From positions 3,897,438 through 3,961,437 of the forward strand of contig OZ029920.1 in NCBI GenBank assembly GCA_964023275.1: 64,000 bases of DNA, written 5' to 3'. Positions 1-11,289 of the stretch are shown here, piece after piece. Position 1 is the stretch's first letter. Each line of letters begins with the position of its first letter. Below the pieces are notes generated by a model. It saw only the letters and a program-made list of their open reading frames with translations, ran no database searches and had not been told where the DNA came from. Source of the DNA: Norana najaformis. Lineage: Eukaryota; Annelida; Clitellata; Crassiclitellata; Hormogastridae. The translations under genes and the position numbers were made by a program.

Positions 1-595
1 TACCGTAAAACAACCTGGCATTCTGTAATGAACTTTTTATCACTGACGAACAAAAAGGTCCACTTAACACGCAGCATGCTATTTCATTGCACTGTTGAGA
101 AAAGCATTAAGTCATTAAGTAATGCGACATCGCTGGCTCGACACAGGCACAAAGTGCTCCCTGGTGTATTCTTGGGACGAGCCAACCTTGGATGATCTGC
201 CGAAGAGGAGTATTTTGCATGAAACTCTATCATCAGCCGGGAACCTGCTCAGTGTCTCTCGCATGTAGTTTGAGACATACGAAAATTCTGGCATGTTGAC
301 CAAGACCTGGGCAGCACAGTTAAGGACATACTATGTCTGGCGAATCCGAAAGTTTGGCAGGCTTGCAAGTACAGCGTTCCAATAGTTTATGCGCACTGTG
401 ATGACAAATTATGATGCGTTTCGATTTTTGAAGTATGTTTGCGCAGGGCTATAGACGTAGAGAAATAATAGTCCTACATTACCTCTGTTGTTTACTTAAG
501 ATATATGCAAATATATATATATATATATATATATACAAAAATGTTGTCTTTATGAACTTTTTTGTTGAAACTTCATTTGCTTTTCACTTAAGCAG
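1..595 (+). other. Intron remnant upstream of a decayed Kelch exon (TRIM-Kelch copy 0)
   Basis: This stretch matches, with many substitutions, the intron of the second TRIM-Kelch copy: about 20-122 resembles 7885-7980, and 117-590 resembles 8700-9150. It is therefore the 3' part of the intron between a TRIM exon lying beyond the window and the Kelch exon at 596. It contains a minus-strand LINE fragment (115-360) and an (AT)n tract (509-535). The intron ends at an AAGCAG acceptor just before 596. Confidence 0.7.
115..360 (-). mobile_element. LINE reverse-transcriptase C-terminal fragment (CR1/L2-like)
   Basis: Read on the minus strand, the sequence gives NCAAQVLVNMPE, then YMRETLSRF, then DDRVSCKILLFGR, then QEYTRE. 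This is a degenerate form of the conserved C-terminal stretch of CR1/L2/Rex-type LINE polymerases (NCAARVL... LHWLPV..RI.FKILLL... P.Y). The same fragment sits at the equivalent intron position of copy 2 (8700-8960), so it inserted before those two gene copies separated. The exact clade is uncertain. Confidence 0.55.
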
Positions 596-1451
596 AAACT
601 GGTTTACAAGTCGAGAATTGTGCGGTAATCGCTGAGTTGAGCGATGGTTGGATGACGACAAGAAATGACGTCGTTGCAATTAATCAGCATCGTCCAGTTG
701 ATATTTCCAATCAACAACATATACCAACAAGTATGCGGTACGTTACAGGAATTGGAAACAATTGGTATGAAAATGATATTTGGTTGCGTGAAATGTTCAA
801 CTTTAGTTGAAAGCCGGATTAATCATAGTGCCGCATTTACTGAGATGTATTGTACAGCTGTCAAGGATTTGTGCTTTCTGATGGAGACGATCTCGACAGC
901 GTCGAAGGTTATAACACAATCATAACACTTGTACAACTGTTGGAAAGCTCATCAGCAATCTTCAGAATTCAGTTAAACTGTGTTCCATATAAGAGTTCAG
1001 TATATTTTTGGTGGGACAGATTATGATGGTTATGCGTTCTTTAATGTTCAAGTGTACGACTCTAGTCAAAATAATGTGCACTCTCCTTTCGAAGCAAAAA
1101 ACACTTTGTGATAACTTAGAGCAGGGTAAAGTTTGGGAGACATCTGTCATTTTACTTGGATACAGTACTTGTTTCATTTAAGTTTGAGACGGAGATTTTC
1201 CTAGAAAGACAACAGTTCAAGACTGACGTCGGGCACTTTGGTATGGCTTTTGCGAATGACCGAATCTGCGTCTTTGGATGATGAGTCGAGAAACTGTGAA
1301 AAGATAGGAGAGCCACGTGGAAATGCAGAGACGACGTAAGATTTGTCTCACTTCTAAGTATCATCGACGACAAACCATGTGAATGGAAATATCATGCAAA
1401 GCTGTCAAACCCATTCCTAGTAAAAACCTAGGGAAAAATTGCAACTTAAAT
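596..1451 (+). pseudogene. Kelch exon pseudogene (TRIM-Kelch copy 0)
   Basis: The full length aligns with the intact Kelch exon at 23095-24014. Recognisable stretches include the ENCxVIA start, the YVTGIG block, the VQVY blade, the FETEIFLERQQFK region and the DDKPCEWKYHAKL end. Frameshifts, small deletions and stops are spread along the whole length, for example around 905-925 and 1180-1190. The splice acceptor AGCAG at 591-595 is retained. The matching TRIM exon would lie to the left of the window. This is a dead copy of a Kelch beta-propeller exon, with no recoverable reading frame longer than about 86 codons. Confidence 0.85.
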
Positions 1452-1879
1452 GATCAGACATTTTATTTTATTACCGTTGTTACGCAATACGTATATGACC
1501 GTTTGAAGACGACCGGGTAGCAGGATGTTAACCTATATAAAAATTAGATGTCTTCGATCGATTTCTGATATAATTCACAGTTAATTCATATTCAGTTACT
1601 TTAAACTGAGAACTTTCTCTTAGATAGCATGATTACGCATTTACGCTGTGATTTTGAATTACTCTAGTCCATCGTATAAGTTACAAACAGAATATTAAAA
1701 CTTTTCTGGTTTTTAAAAAAATACTTTTTGCGCATTTGAAATCAGCTTACGTGTACAGCAAGTCATAAAAGACTGCGCTTGTCAGTTCAAAGATTTATCA
1801 GATGTATTAAAAATATAATTCTGAACATTTTATCCGTCTTATGTGTTGTTTGCGACTTTGTCCCACGTATGCGTATACG

Positions 1880-1993
1880 CCTACTTCAGGAGCTTTGCCG
1901 ATGTTGCACCTAACAGCTGGAATCGCCTTTTAGCGATCATCGGCTCGATCTCTTCGGTTTGTCCCTTCCGCAATTTCGCAAGCCCCTGAAGTC
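1880..1993 (+). mobile_element. LINE C-terminal fragment
   Basis: One frame reads RSFADVAPNSWNRLLA followed by FRNFASP and a stop. This resembles the R.FSVAGP..WNSLP...FR..LK tail of jockey/CR1/L2 LINE polymerases. It lies in about 1 kb of sequence (1456-2480) that separates the copy-0 Kelch exon from its own 3' flank and so looks inserted. I recognise nothing else in 1456-2480. Confidence 0.4.
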
Positions 1994-2479
1994 TGTATTA
2001 TTTGATTGTGGTTTCTGAAAACTTCCATAGCGTCATCGTGGTAAGGTGCAGGGCCATTAAGGTTGGTTTTGTAGACATCTTACAAAATTGTTGCACGGGA
2101 GAGGAAAAGAACGGGTTTTCCAAACTAGTTTTCCTAACACTTGAATTGAAAATTGGACCTAAAATATGTGTTTATCAACATAAACTGTTACCTTCAGACT
2201 TCGACGGATGTGTTTAAATATTCCAGTTTACATGTACATTTGCTGGTTTCCATCCAGTTTTACTAGAGCCTAAGAAAATCACAACGTCAATTTGACTTTT
2301 ACGAATGCTCCGCCATTTAACATTAAAAGCAATGGCACGTCATTCTCCTTCGACTGGTCTCTGACTTATGCTCTTGTGAGTAGGCAGGTCTAATTCAATG
2401 CCACTCTGTTCTTTAACTACTTTTATAGGTTTGGCGACTGTATTCTATATACTGCTACGTGTATCACGTTGTCTCCGGT

Positions 2480-2665
2480 ATAAGTGAAATTGATGGTGTT
2501 GAAGACAATCAGAGCCTCACAGTTATTTAAACATATATATATGTATGTGTTTCTACATATTTTTGAAGCGCTTTTAAAAATTCAAACAGGCTCTACAGAA
2601 ATATCTATATGTGAAATTATACATACAATCATATATATATATATATGATTATATATATATAAATA
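2480..2665 (+). other. Displaced 3' flank of Kelch copy 0, ending in (AT)n
   Basis: About 140 bases here match the sequence just after the stop codon of the intact gene (24045-24175), including a shared ATGTATGTGTTT block and a GAAGCGCTTTT block. In copy 0 this flank is about 1 kb further from the Kelch exon, which fits an insertion at roughly 1456-2480. The segment ends in an (AT)n tract at about 2631-2662. Confidence 0.55.
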
Positions 2666-2669
2666 TGTA

Positions 2670-2920
2670 ACCATGTATGTATGATAACAAAGATGATGAT
2701 AAAATCCAAAATCTGGGGCGCGTCAGGCCGACCCAGGCAGGCAATGCTCATGAATCTTTTGATCCTCTGAGTTTCGACTTCAGTGGGTTCATACGAGCAA
2801 AGAAAGCCAATAAGCCCACCTTAGATTTGAAGTCATGCTTGCTGAATAAACTCAGTTTTAATGACCAGCCGTAGAGAACGCCAGAATGCCGAAAATTGGA
2901 TCGTCCGGAAAACAACGAAA
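2670..2920 (-). mobile_element. Possible antisense LINE 3' remnant
   Basis: The part around 2850-2900 (GACCAGCCGTAGAGAACGCC) closely resembles 17915-17940. It also resembles the region of the minus-strand LINE at 52560-52620, where the same text is the antisense of a LINE GP.LW.SLP segment. A 65-codon open frame on the plus strand (2677-2874) is not recognised as a protein. Nothing further is identified from 2920 to 3400. Confidence 0.3.
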
Positions 2921-3399
2921 CGTAACAAAGCGATCATTTCTTTACACGTATATTAACAAGTATAATATAATGTGTTTATAGCACCACTAGAGTCATAGAT
3001 CCTCATCGGCCTAATCATCTGGAGTGGGGCCCGTTTATGAAATGCACTAACGATGATTTTCGTTGCTTTCCGGGATGTCCACCGCGTTCGGTCGTTGTTC
3101 AGTGAATGTCCTCTTCGCTTCTCCCTTCTTTCCTCTGCTCCCACCTGTCAATAGTCATTTATGCCGTGCTCTCGCTTGCCGTCCGTTCCGCCTCCATCTC
3201 TCTATCTGTCTTATATACACCTTTCAATCTTCTATCATGCTCCTTTCACGGGCATTAGGCATAGCGCTGTAAACGATAGTTCTACCGCATAAATAGTATA
3301 GTTCTTTACACGTTAAACACAGTAATGTCCCTAGACTAAACTAAACAGCAACCTCTACATTTATGTTTAAAGTAATATCATCGTCGTCTGCGGCAAAGC

Positions 3400-4640
3400 T
3401 TCACTATAGTCATTCATATGCAACCTGGAACTAATTCAATCTTCAGCACCTTGGCCATTGAAACTATTATTTCCGATATTTAGCAAAACTACGAAAAGGT
3501 TTCTGCCTATGCCTATCAACCCACGCCTATGCAGCGCAGGACACCAGTGTAAGCGAGACTAGACACTAAAACCGTTTTTTTTATTTTTCACTCATTGATT
3601 GACCTAAGATACTGACGCCATATAAAATGACAAACCGTTGAAAGGACGGCAGAAAGTAAGTTAAATCTTACTGATATTGTCTTATTCTTAATTTCGCCTA
3701 ATTTATTAAACCATACCTTATATTTTGACTTAATGCTAATAGAAATTACGAAATATTTTCTATAGCCCTATGACGCGTCGTGTCGATGTTATAGGCTGTC
3801 AATGTCTATAGAATCTGACGACAGGTATGCAAAAAAATGCTACGTTCAAATCAGTTCAGACTTAGAGGTTAAAGTTAGAGAATACTTTGAATGTATTTTC
3901 CTTGATCTCAGCAAGTGTTTGAAATGAACCGGATTGACGACTTCGAGGACGGTTTTGCTACATCCGGCGAGCGGACGCTGAATGACAGCAAGAGGCATCG
4001 TGGTCACTATGACTCCGATCGTAGGCCACAATATTATCTTATCCATAATAAGACCTCTGCAACACTTCACCTCTTTCAGTTTCTATGCTGGTCTTTCACT
4101 CAAGACTGAAAACATTTCTTTTTCAAAAATCTTATCCTGATTCTTACTCTTCCCCTTATCTCTCTACTCGCTTCAATTTCAAACACCATCCACCGTAGCC
4201 GTCCCACTGTCTGACTGTCTGACTCCTGGATCTTGACCTGGAACCGAACCCTTTTGCCTAGCGATTTTGTTTTGACAGAGCGCCTGTGAATAAGCTGGTT
4301 CCCGTGACTTGCTCTAGCTGGGCGCTGTTGAAATCGCGAGATTACGATTACGATAATAATTACGAACTTGAAATCGAAAGTAAAAGTGAAGCCTTTGGAA
4401 ATTTATCTGTTTCTGTCAAGTAGACTAGAATTATTGAGCAAGCGACGAACGGTGATTCGTTGATATAAACAAACTGCTGCTCCAATTGGAAACATTTACG
4501 GAGGCCATCAATGCTGTGACTGAAATTTAAGTAGCACAAGACCTGCTTTGAATATATGTCTCGTTGATACATGCAAGCTGTTTCGTTCAATATAGCTCGC
4601 TATTGATTTCATTACGCTTTGAACACATCGAGTCATCTGT
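3400..4640 (+). other. 5' flank of a TRIM-Kelch copy whose TRIM exon is missing (copy 1)
   Basis: Three blocks match the sequence upstream of the TRIM exons of copies 2 and 3: 3415-3560 with 18310-18500; 3830-3905 with 6085-6165 and 18735-18830; and 4345-4640 with 6205-6480 and 18880-19040. No RING or B-box exon follows. The homology stops at about 4640, where a piggyBac fragment begins. A dispersed repeat (4130-4345) lies inside. This is the promoter-proximal part of a lost gene copy. Confidence 0.65.
4130..4345 (+). repeat. Dispersed repeat, about 215 bp, with an inverted partner at 12700-12930
   Basis: The segment containing CTGTCTGACTCCTGGATCTT and GTGAATAAGCTGGTT is repeated in reverse complement at 12700-12930. 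Partial forward copies occur at about 21660-21770, 28020-28165 and 59330-59480. No coding capacity is evident. It could be a SINE or a fragment of a larger element. Confidence 0.6.
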
Positions 4641-4644
4641 TGTC

Positions 4645-5146
4645 CCTATTGGATGTATTATGTGGCATGTTCAAGCAAAGCACAGGAGACGCCACTTTTT
4701 ATTACAGCTAGGTAAAGAGCTAATTTGACAAAATACTGTTGCTGAACAACCTATGCCTATGTCATCAGGTAAATCTGGAAAGAAACGGGCTCGCTGTAAC
4801 TACTGCATAAGGGAAAAAGACAAAAAGACATACATTTGTTGTGCTGAATGCGGGCGTACTGCTTGCAAAGAGCATTCAAAGAACATTTGCACCAGCTGCA
4901 AGCCGTGACTCTGACGTTGCTTAAACAATCTGACATTTATATGTTTGTTAGTTTACTAACAATTCTTGACAAATTTATTGGTTCCAAATACAATAATAAC
5001 AGTGAATATATGATACATTTTAAATTTAAACTTTATTCTTATTAACTAGTTTCTGAATTGAAACCAAAACTGCCCAAGTTTACATTGGGGTCGATTTTGA
5101 CCCCAGTGGTATTCAGTGGTTGCAAAAATTTCTGGTAATTCGAGGG
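4645..5146 (+). mobile_element. piggyBac transposon 3' end, 5'-deleted
   Basis: Two fragments in one frame are recognisable: HRRRHFLLQLGKELI, then a stop, then a Cys-rich C-terminus (4798-4905) with RCNYC, ICCAEC and CKEHSKNICTSCKP before TGA at 4906-4908. This is the zinc-binding tail of piggyBac transposases. About 180 bases downstream is a GTCGATTTTGACCCC stretch, and the element ends in ATTCGAGGG at 5146, immediately followed by TTAA (5147-5150), the piggyBac target site. The catalytic core and the 5' end are absent, so it cannot move on its own. Confidence 0.75.
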
Positions 5147-5869
5147 TTAAACTAAGAAAAATGCTTTAAAAGGACGAAATGTAAGCCAACTCCCCGTTGT
5201 TTATGTGATGCTCTACTATCGTTCAGTTTAAAGCCATGTACGCTCTGCTTTTAGAGATTGAATTACGAACTATTTTGTAAATGTAGAGTTGATCCGAGGA
5301 CACAGGCTGTCGTAGCCTAGATTTTGACGATAAGAATGAAAGACAAGCAAGGTGATGAGTGCAAATTAATTTAAGCTTCGGCGATGTTGAAGAATATTTT
5401 GAATTGAGTATACTTTTTGATATGGATTAAAATGGCCGTGATAGAATTATCTGACCAACCGAAGCATTGTAATGTCTTGCGTATGAGAAACTAAAGGCGA
5501 AACCAAAATAGCCATTGGGAAATTAACCCGTTATTTTACAACGAAGTAGAATTACTGAACAAATAAGTAATGTCAGCCTTTTCTTGCGTTATGTGTAATA
5601 AAGCATATAAAGCCCAATACATCAATCGCTAGCTCGTGAGTTCGTATGATGGATCAGGTAAGTGTAATTCTGGTCGAGATTTATTCCACACGGGTGGAAC
5701 AGCTATGGCTATGCAGCGATTTCAAAATTTTAAGGATGAGATTGGAAATTCCAGGTCAAAATCCGAAAGATCAGGAGAACCAGAAATCGAGCTAAAGTCT
5801 GTAAGCAAATTACAAAACATTCTGTTTATATTGCGTTTTGCCGATGGCATTAGCTGTCAATGCCTGTGA

Positions 5870-6030
5870 ATATAAATGTGCATGTTTGATAGCAACCATA
5901 TGGCTTCGACTTGCACATGCTCAATAAATTTATCACGTGAGATCCTTCACCAACGCTGCCCGCATGAAATTTAACATCCCCATATTGGGACCGTGCTAGC
6001 CCGAGATTAAAATCTCTTAAATAAGCCACC
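5870..6030 (-). repeat. SINE-like dispersed repeat, copy 1
   Basis: Read on the minus strand, it contains the palindromic AGATTTTAATCTCGGGCTAGC-type block, then an ATTGGG/GGGATG segment, then GGTGAAGGATCTCACGTGATAAATTT, ending near ACATTTATATTCACA. The same order occurs at 13738-13960, 16195-16392 and 42095-42285. No protein function is assigned. Between 5151 and 5870 I see only unassigned AT-rich sequence. Confidence 0.55.
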
Positions 6031-6084
6031 ATGTATTGTGTTGTGCCGATGCATTGAGCTTGCAAAGTCTTGCCGAGAATTGTA

Positions 6085-6562
6085 AAACAACAAGAGGCTG
6101 AGTTCAAATCAGTTCAGGCTTAGGCTATGTTGGAGAATACTTTTAAAATTTTATATTCCATGACATTTTATTTAAGGAAAGCTAGTGATAAATATTTGTT
6201 CAAAACTTGTCTCATAATTAAGAACTTGAAATCGAAAGTGAAAGTGAAGGCGTTGGGAATTATTCTGTTGATGTCAATTAGCGTGAAATTATTGAGCAGG
6301 CGATGAACGATGAATTCGATTATGGCTATATAAACAAAACTGCTGTTCCCATTGGAAACATTTAGCGAGGCCATTAGTGATTGATATTTATCGAGTAGGA
6401 AACATGTCTACCGTATCATTTTTGATACATGCAAGCAGTTTCTTATAAAATTTAGCTCACTGTTAGCAGTTTTTATGTTTTCTACATACGAGTCATCCTA
6501 AATACATGAATATCAGTCTTAAAGAATCTGAACGATGAAAAATTCCGCTTCAGATTGAACCA
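6085..6562 (+). promoter_or_regulatory. 5' flank of TRIM-Kelch copy 2
   Basis: This is homologous to 18735-19187, upstream of the intact gene, and to parts of 3830-4640. A CCGCTTCAG acceptor-like site just before the start codon is shared with the intact gene (CTGCTTCAG) and with the remnant at 25027. This suggests that a 5' UTR intron ends a few bases before the ATG in this family. No TATA box or other promoter element can be assigned. Confidence 0.4.
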
Positions 6563-7689
6563 ATGGACGAGACTACAGCTGGACATCAACTTCAGAAAAT
6601 GACGGAATGCAGTAGGCCCTACTTGCTTCCAAACATTTACTAATCCGATAATGCTGTCTTGCATTCATACCTTCTGTCTCGAATGTATCAAAGAAACAGC
6701 CAACACAACAAAGAAGAAACCGCGAGGTAATATGCCTTGTCCTTTGTGCAGAAAAATGTTTATCATTCCAGCGGATGACCTCGATGGACTTCAGAAAAAC
6801 TTCTTCGTTGAACATCTCTTCGAAGTCACGAAAAATTTGCAACTAGGTAACATGTCAGCCATTGCGTGTGATATATGTAAAGATCTCCATGAGAGGGACG
6901 AAGAGAGAAAAACTGCTACAATGTGTTGCCTGGAATGCAGAAGCAACCTCTGCGAAATGTGTGCGAAATCACACAAATTGCAAAAAAAATAAGCAAAAGT
7001 CATCATGTTGTGAAAATTGGAAGTGAAGTCGAGGAGGTCTTGAGAAGAATTTCTCCAAACAGAAATTGCATGGTTCATAATGGAAAGTGATTGGATTATT
7101 ACTGCCCGAAATGTAAGAAAATCGTTTGTGTTTCTTGTATGCTTGAAAAACATGGATCATAAGAATGCAAAGATACAAGTGCACTCGAAGAGGAATTCCG
7201 CCAAGCCATTGAAACTATTGCATTAAAGATTTAGATCTGCGCAGATGAGATGTTGTCAAAGCAAAAAGACGAGGAAGAGAGGAAGAAAAATATCCTATTC
7301 AAATTTATTTTCATAAATAGAGAATGAAATACGACAAAGAAATTTGGAGCTAAAGAAATGATGGACAGCCACACAAATTTCGTGCTGGAGGAGTTGTCTA
7401 TAAAAAACAGATGCAAATCAAGAATTGTGAAACTGATAAGGAAGAAATGGAACGGGCTCAAATAATCCAAAAATGTTTTGAGACTAATTGCACCGAACTA
7501 AGATCAGAAGGATCGGGTAGTCGCATTTGCAGCTGTGTAGACGAAATGTTTGTGAGGGTGAACGAACTAGAGAAATATCTCGAGGCATTCGTTGATCGTC
7601 CAAGTCAATTAAGCGAAATTCTTTCAAGGCCAGAAATTTCGAAGGACTTCTAGATATTTCAAACAACAATATTGTGGGACGAATTCAAT
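6563..7689 (+). pseudogene. TRIM exon pseudogene (RING, B-boxes, coiled coil; copy 2)
   Basis: It aligns over its full length with the intact TRIM exon 19188-20298. The first RING cysteines are destroyed and a stop follows at about 6641. The rest of the RING survives in another frame (CIHTFCLECIK, then CPLCRKMF), followed by B-box 1 (CDICKDL, CLECRSNLCEMC). A frameshift in an A-run near 6985 ends that frame. B-box 2 is readable (YYCPKCKKIVCVSCMLEKH) with stops on either side. The coiled-coil region carries several frameshifts, and its last 80 codons are open again (7411-7653). The donor site is altered (AAT|GTATTA instead of AAG|GTAATG). This is a recently dead copy. Confidence 0.9.
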
Positions 7690-9155
7690 GTATTATATAT
7701 CTTTCTAGCTTGATCAGTTACGCATAAAATGCGATTGATTCTGCTTGTCTTGTCAGAGTGACATTTGAAATTGGAATGATTTTAATGATTCTTTTGCTGA
7801 TCAGTCTGTAGGTATCAACCAGAGACAACAATACGCACATCTACTCTTATTTTACCCTAATACAGCCAGACATTATGTGATGAGCGTTTTACCGCTAACA
7901 GAGAAAAAGGTACACTTGACACGCAACATGCGATTTCGTTGTAACGTTGAGAAAAGCATTAAGACATTAAGTAACGGCAAATTTAAATTTCTGGCTTCAA
8001 TGCCTTTTGTCCCTCGTTACAGCGTGTACCTCTATTAAAAGGCGTTCATTTCGATCAGTACCTTTTTAGAATTTATTTTAACCAGTATCTTTATTAAATT
8101 TTATTCCTAGATCTCGCCATGTCTTTGTCCGGCTTTATATACTGTTGCTGGTCTCTCCATCTGAAACTTTCTACCTCCTCGTGTTCTTGACTCTTTTAAG
8201 TCTCTTTCCCAGACTAAAAATTGCTTTAACTGAAGCTTTACTTCTCCCAGTCTGTTATTGTTCTTTAAAATGTTTCCTGTTGCCCGGCGTCAATGCGCAC
8301 TTCTGAACTTTGAGAAGGACGTTTATAAAATTTTAGTTGTAATAATTTGTATTGCTTTATGATACATACGATATATATATATCGCTACTGTGATGTTACA
8401 TGTAAATATATTTACGTGTATTACTGAAAACACTTGGGATATCATGTAAAGCTTTTTAATAACCTTCCAAGGCGCAGAGTCACGGTCATCTAAGAGATCT
8501 ATAAAGGTACATCTTAAGATAAGCTGAACATGTCTCTTGACCCAGTTGGGGCTGAAGAGACATTTGGGCTTCCATTAGTCTTTAGTGGAAGGCTGTTTCG
8601 TGTGGATGGTCCAATGCAAGAGAAAGCCGATGTTACAGAAACGAACGCTTACAGGATATCGAACCAGCATGGCCTCACTTGACGAGAAGCGTCACATTCC
8701 ATAACCTGGCTGGCTCAACACAAGCACACAGAGTTCTGTGATGTATTCTGGGGCCGGCCCAACCATGGATTCTCTGCCGAAGAGGAGTATCATGCATGAA
8801 ATGCTATTACCAACCTGGAACTAACGCAATGTCTCTCGCATGTAGTCTGAGACATGCGACAATTCTGGCATGTTGACCAAGACCCGGGCAGCACAGTTAA
8901 GGACGTACTATGTCTTGGGAGTTCAAAACTTGGCAGGCTTTCAAATACAACGTTGCAATAGTTAAAACGCATTTTGACGAAAAATTATGAAGCTTATGAT
9001 GTTTTAAGTATATTTATATAGGCCTATATATGTATAGAGGCAATAGTCCTTAATAATCTCTGTTGTCTAGTGTAAAGACATAAGCAAAAATATTGTCTTT
9101 ATATTATGCTTATGAGCTCTTTCATTAAAATTTACTTTGCTTTTCACTTAAACAG
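7690..9155 (+). other. Decayed intron of TRIM-Kelch copy 2
   Basis: The segment links the TRIM pseudo-exon with its Kelch fragment. Part of it (7885-7980 and 8700-9150) matches the copy-0 intron at the window start. Another part (about 8110-8345) matches 22690-22900 in the intron of the intact gene, which supports common descent of all three. About 700 bases (7980-8690) separate two blocks that are adjacent in copy 0. I recognise nothing else in that stretch. Confidence 0.6.
8700..8960 (-). mobile_element. LINE C-terminal fragment shared with copy 0 intron
   Basis: On the minus strand it reads NCAARVLVNMPE, then VSDYMRETL, then CMILLFGRESMVG and PEYITELC, with stops. It is the same degenerate LINE polymerase C-terminus as at 115-360, in the same position relative to the following Kelch exon. 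The intact gene's intron (20299-23094) lacks it, so copies 0 and 2 appear to share a more recent ancestor with each other than with copy 3. Confidence 0.55.
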
Positions 9156-9392
9156 ATATATTGGGTTGGGTTGGATGACAACAAAGGACGTTTATAAAAT
9201 TAATCTACATAGTCCAAATGATATTTCAACTCAACAACAAATCCCAACCACAATACAGAGTGGATCTACCGCTGTTCATTCTAACACAACGTACTTTACA
9301 GGAATTGGACCAACTATGGTGATATCTGGAAATATGATTTGGTTTATGGTTGGTGGAAATGCACATATTCGGTTCAAGTCGAGAATCTGGCA
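9156..9392 (+). pseudogene. Truncated Kelch exon pseudogene (copy 2)
   Basis: The acceptor AAACAG at 9150-9155 is kept. The exon has lost about 40 bases at its start and then matches the intact Kelch exon (KDVYKINLHSPNDIST, then TTYFTGIG). Homology stops near 9392, inside the second blade, so four of the expected six blades are gone. From 9393 to 10322 I see only unassigned AT-rich sequence. Confidence 0.8.
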
Positions 9393-10629
9393 ACCGGACT
9401 TTTTTATACAAATAGCCATATTTCTAGTTCTATTAATAATATTTCTTAGCTAGCAGAACCATTGTACATGCAGACATTTGAAATATGAAGGCATAGTCGA
9501 GTCTTTGGGTCGATGAAAATCTTTAGACACAGGCAGCAGTATTTCTGACGCTCGACAAAATCTTCCATATTGGTTTTCGTATTTTGTGCATTTTACGAAA
9601 GTATGGTCGTTTGCCTCAACCGATGAGACGACGTCCTATGCAAAGAGTACAGACGTTGGTACTTAACGAAATCGACAGGGTCCGCGTGTATATTGATAGC
9701 CCCGTAGGCGTCTGACACTCAAAAGGCTATCGGTTGATCTCAATACATTAATTAGAAATAGGCCAACAGTGTACAATGTTGACACAATATTATCAAATTA
9801 GGAATGTGTACTTAGTGCTAATTTTATCTGTGCATTTTACCTATTTGAAAATTCATTAGTTGTTTCGTTCTAGTTCTTCTTTCAAATATAAATCATTGTT
9901 CATTCACGAAATGGTAAATACTTAATACAGAAGAAAGAGCAAAATTAAGAAAAACCGAAGATACCGTAATATAGTTTTACGAATTACCTAATTTGTTCTT
10001 TTGACAATTCAGCACAAATTTCACAGCAGATTAATCTTTATTGAAACACTGTCGCTCAATATAAGTTCTGTTAATTCTATGGTTCCATTGACATTAAGAA
10101 TATATACGGAGTGTCTGGATTTGAACTGCATTTACACAGATATCATTTAAGACTCAATGGAGGCCTATAATATAAGGCTTAGGGTGTAGTAAATGTAGAT
10201 ATACACATTTATCAATATTGACCATACCATAAGACCTAGTAGTCATTTGAGTCCATATGTTGACAAAATACTACGGCAATCACTGCATGTTTTACCATGG
10301 AAATTTTCACTGCAATGTTGGCGTCCGTTTTAACGGACGTCGGGCACTAGATCGTGTGCCGTCATGGTTTACCCACAGTAAAGTCATCAAGCATCATTGT
10401 CCCAACAATTACACCTATCACAGTATTACTTACAGTGTGAAGTAACTGTTAGCTGTTAGCTAGAAATCTATTTAGACTAGCTGCTTACTATTTTGTGGTC
10501 CCTAGAATTAGCACCATCGGCAAACTATTCTCAGTCTATTCCAAGATAGTCCAAGGAAAGAACACTTAGTCCTAACAGTCTAATGCCTCGTTTACTACTA
10601 CTGATAAAATTTATATTTATTGTTTCTTC

Positions 10630-11070
10630 AGTACTGCCCAAAAAGCACTGGATGAAGTTGTAGCGCAGCTAGAAGAAGAACATAATAGTGACCATTATGA
10701 TAACAACAAAAGCTATGGCACAATCGGCATCTTCGTACAGCCACCAAACAATAAAAGCGCGCTAACTGATGAAGACAGTGATAAGTCGGATGATGAGTAC
10801 GAGTTCAATGTTAACCATTTGGAGCACAAATTGTTGTCACCTCCATGTGAAGCATGTGAAGTCTGCAGACAAGTCCTGCCAACAGATTCAGACGCCAGTG
10901 ACAAAAGCATGGACAATGGCGGGCCTACTGACATAAAGAAACTGAGAGACAAGGTTGGCAGTCGTTCAGAAATATCGGATGCCAGTAATACTGCAGTTGT
11001 TGCCAACAATTCTGCTCTACACTGGAACAAAGCCAACCACTGGTCAAGTTACTTGTTGTCCAGAAGATAA
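10630..11070 (+). pseudogene. piggyBac transposase, acidic N-terminal part
   Basis: The frame is open from 10630 to TAA at 11068 and gives about 146 residues without a clear initiating ATG. It begins ALDEVVAQLEEEH and carries IFVQPPNNKSALTDEDSD, the PP...LTDEDS signature found near the N-terminus of piggyBac-derived transposases, followed by an acidic, Ser-rich stretch. A TTTCTTCAG acceptor-like site directly precedes it. It does not join in frame with the C-terminal remnant, so this is a pseudogene. Confidence 0.65.
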
Positions 11071-11289
11071 GACAAGTCACCGGAATGAACTAGCTAGGAA
11101 GTCCAAATTTCATCACGAATGACAACCATAAAAGAGACACCACAGATGACAATGCAGGTGAAGAATCCTTGTTAAGGAGAACCGAATGGGATAATGTACT
11201 TTGAAGCCTATAGCGGCCATGAAGAAAGAACCATGAGGATCATATGACTTTAGATCATGTTTTGATGTTCAGATGATACGCTGGCATAA

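Noticed and set aside
115-303. Conserved minus-strand frame shared with 8790-8972 as a small host gene
   Set aside because: The residues fit the C-terminal region of a LINE polymerase (NCAA.VL ... KILL), and both copies sit in duplicated introns.
1880-1994. Imperfect inverted repeat (ACTTCAGGAGCTTTG with CGCAAGCCCCTGAAGT) as ends of a MITE
   Set aside because: The text between and including the arms reads as a LINE C-terminal fragment; the arms match only partly, and no target-site duplication is seen.
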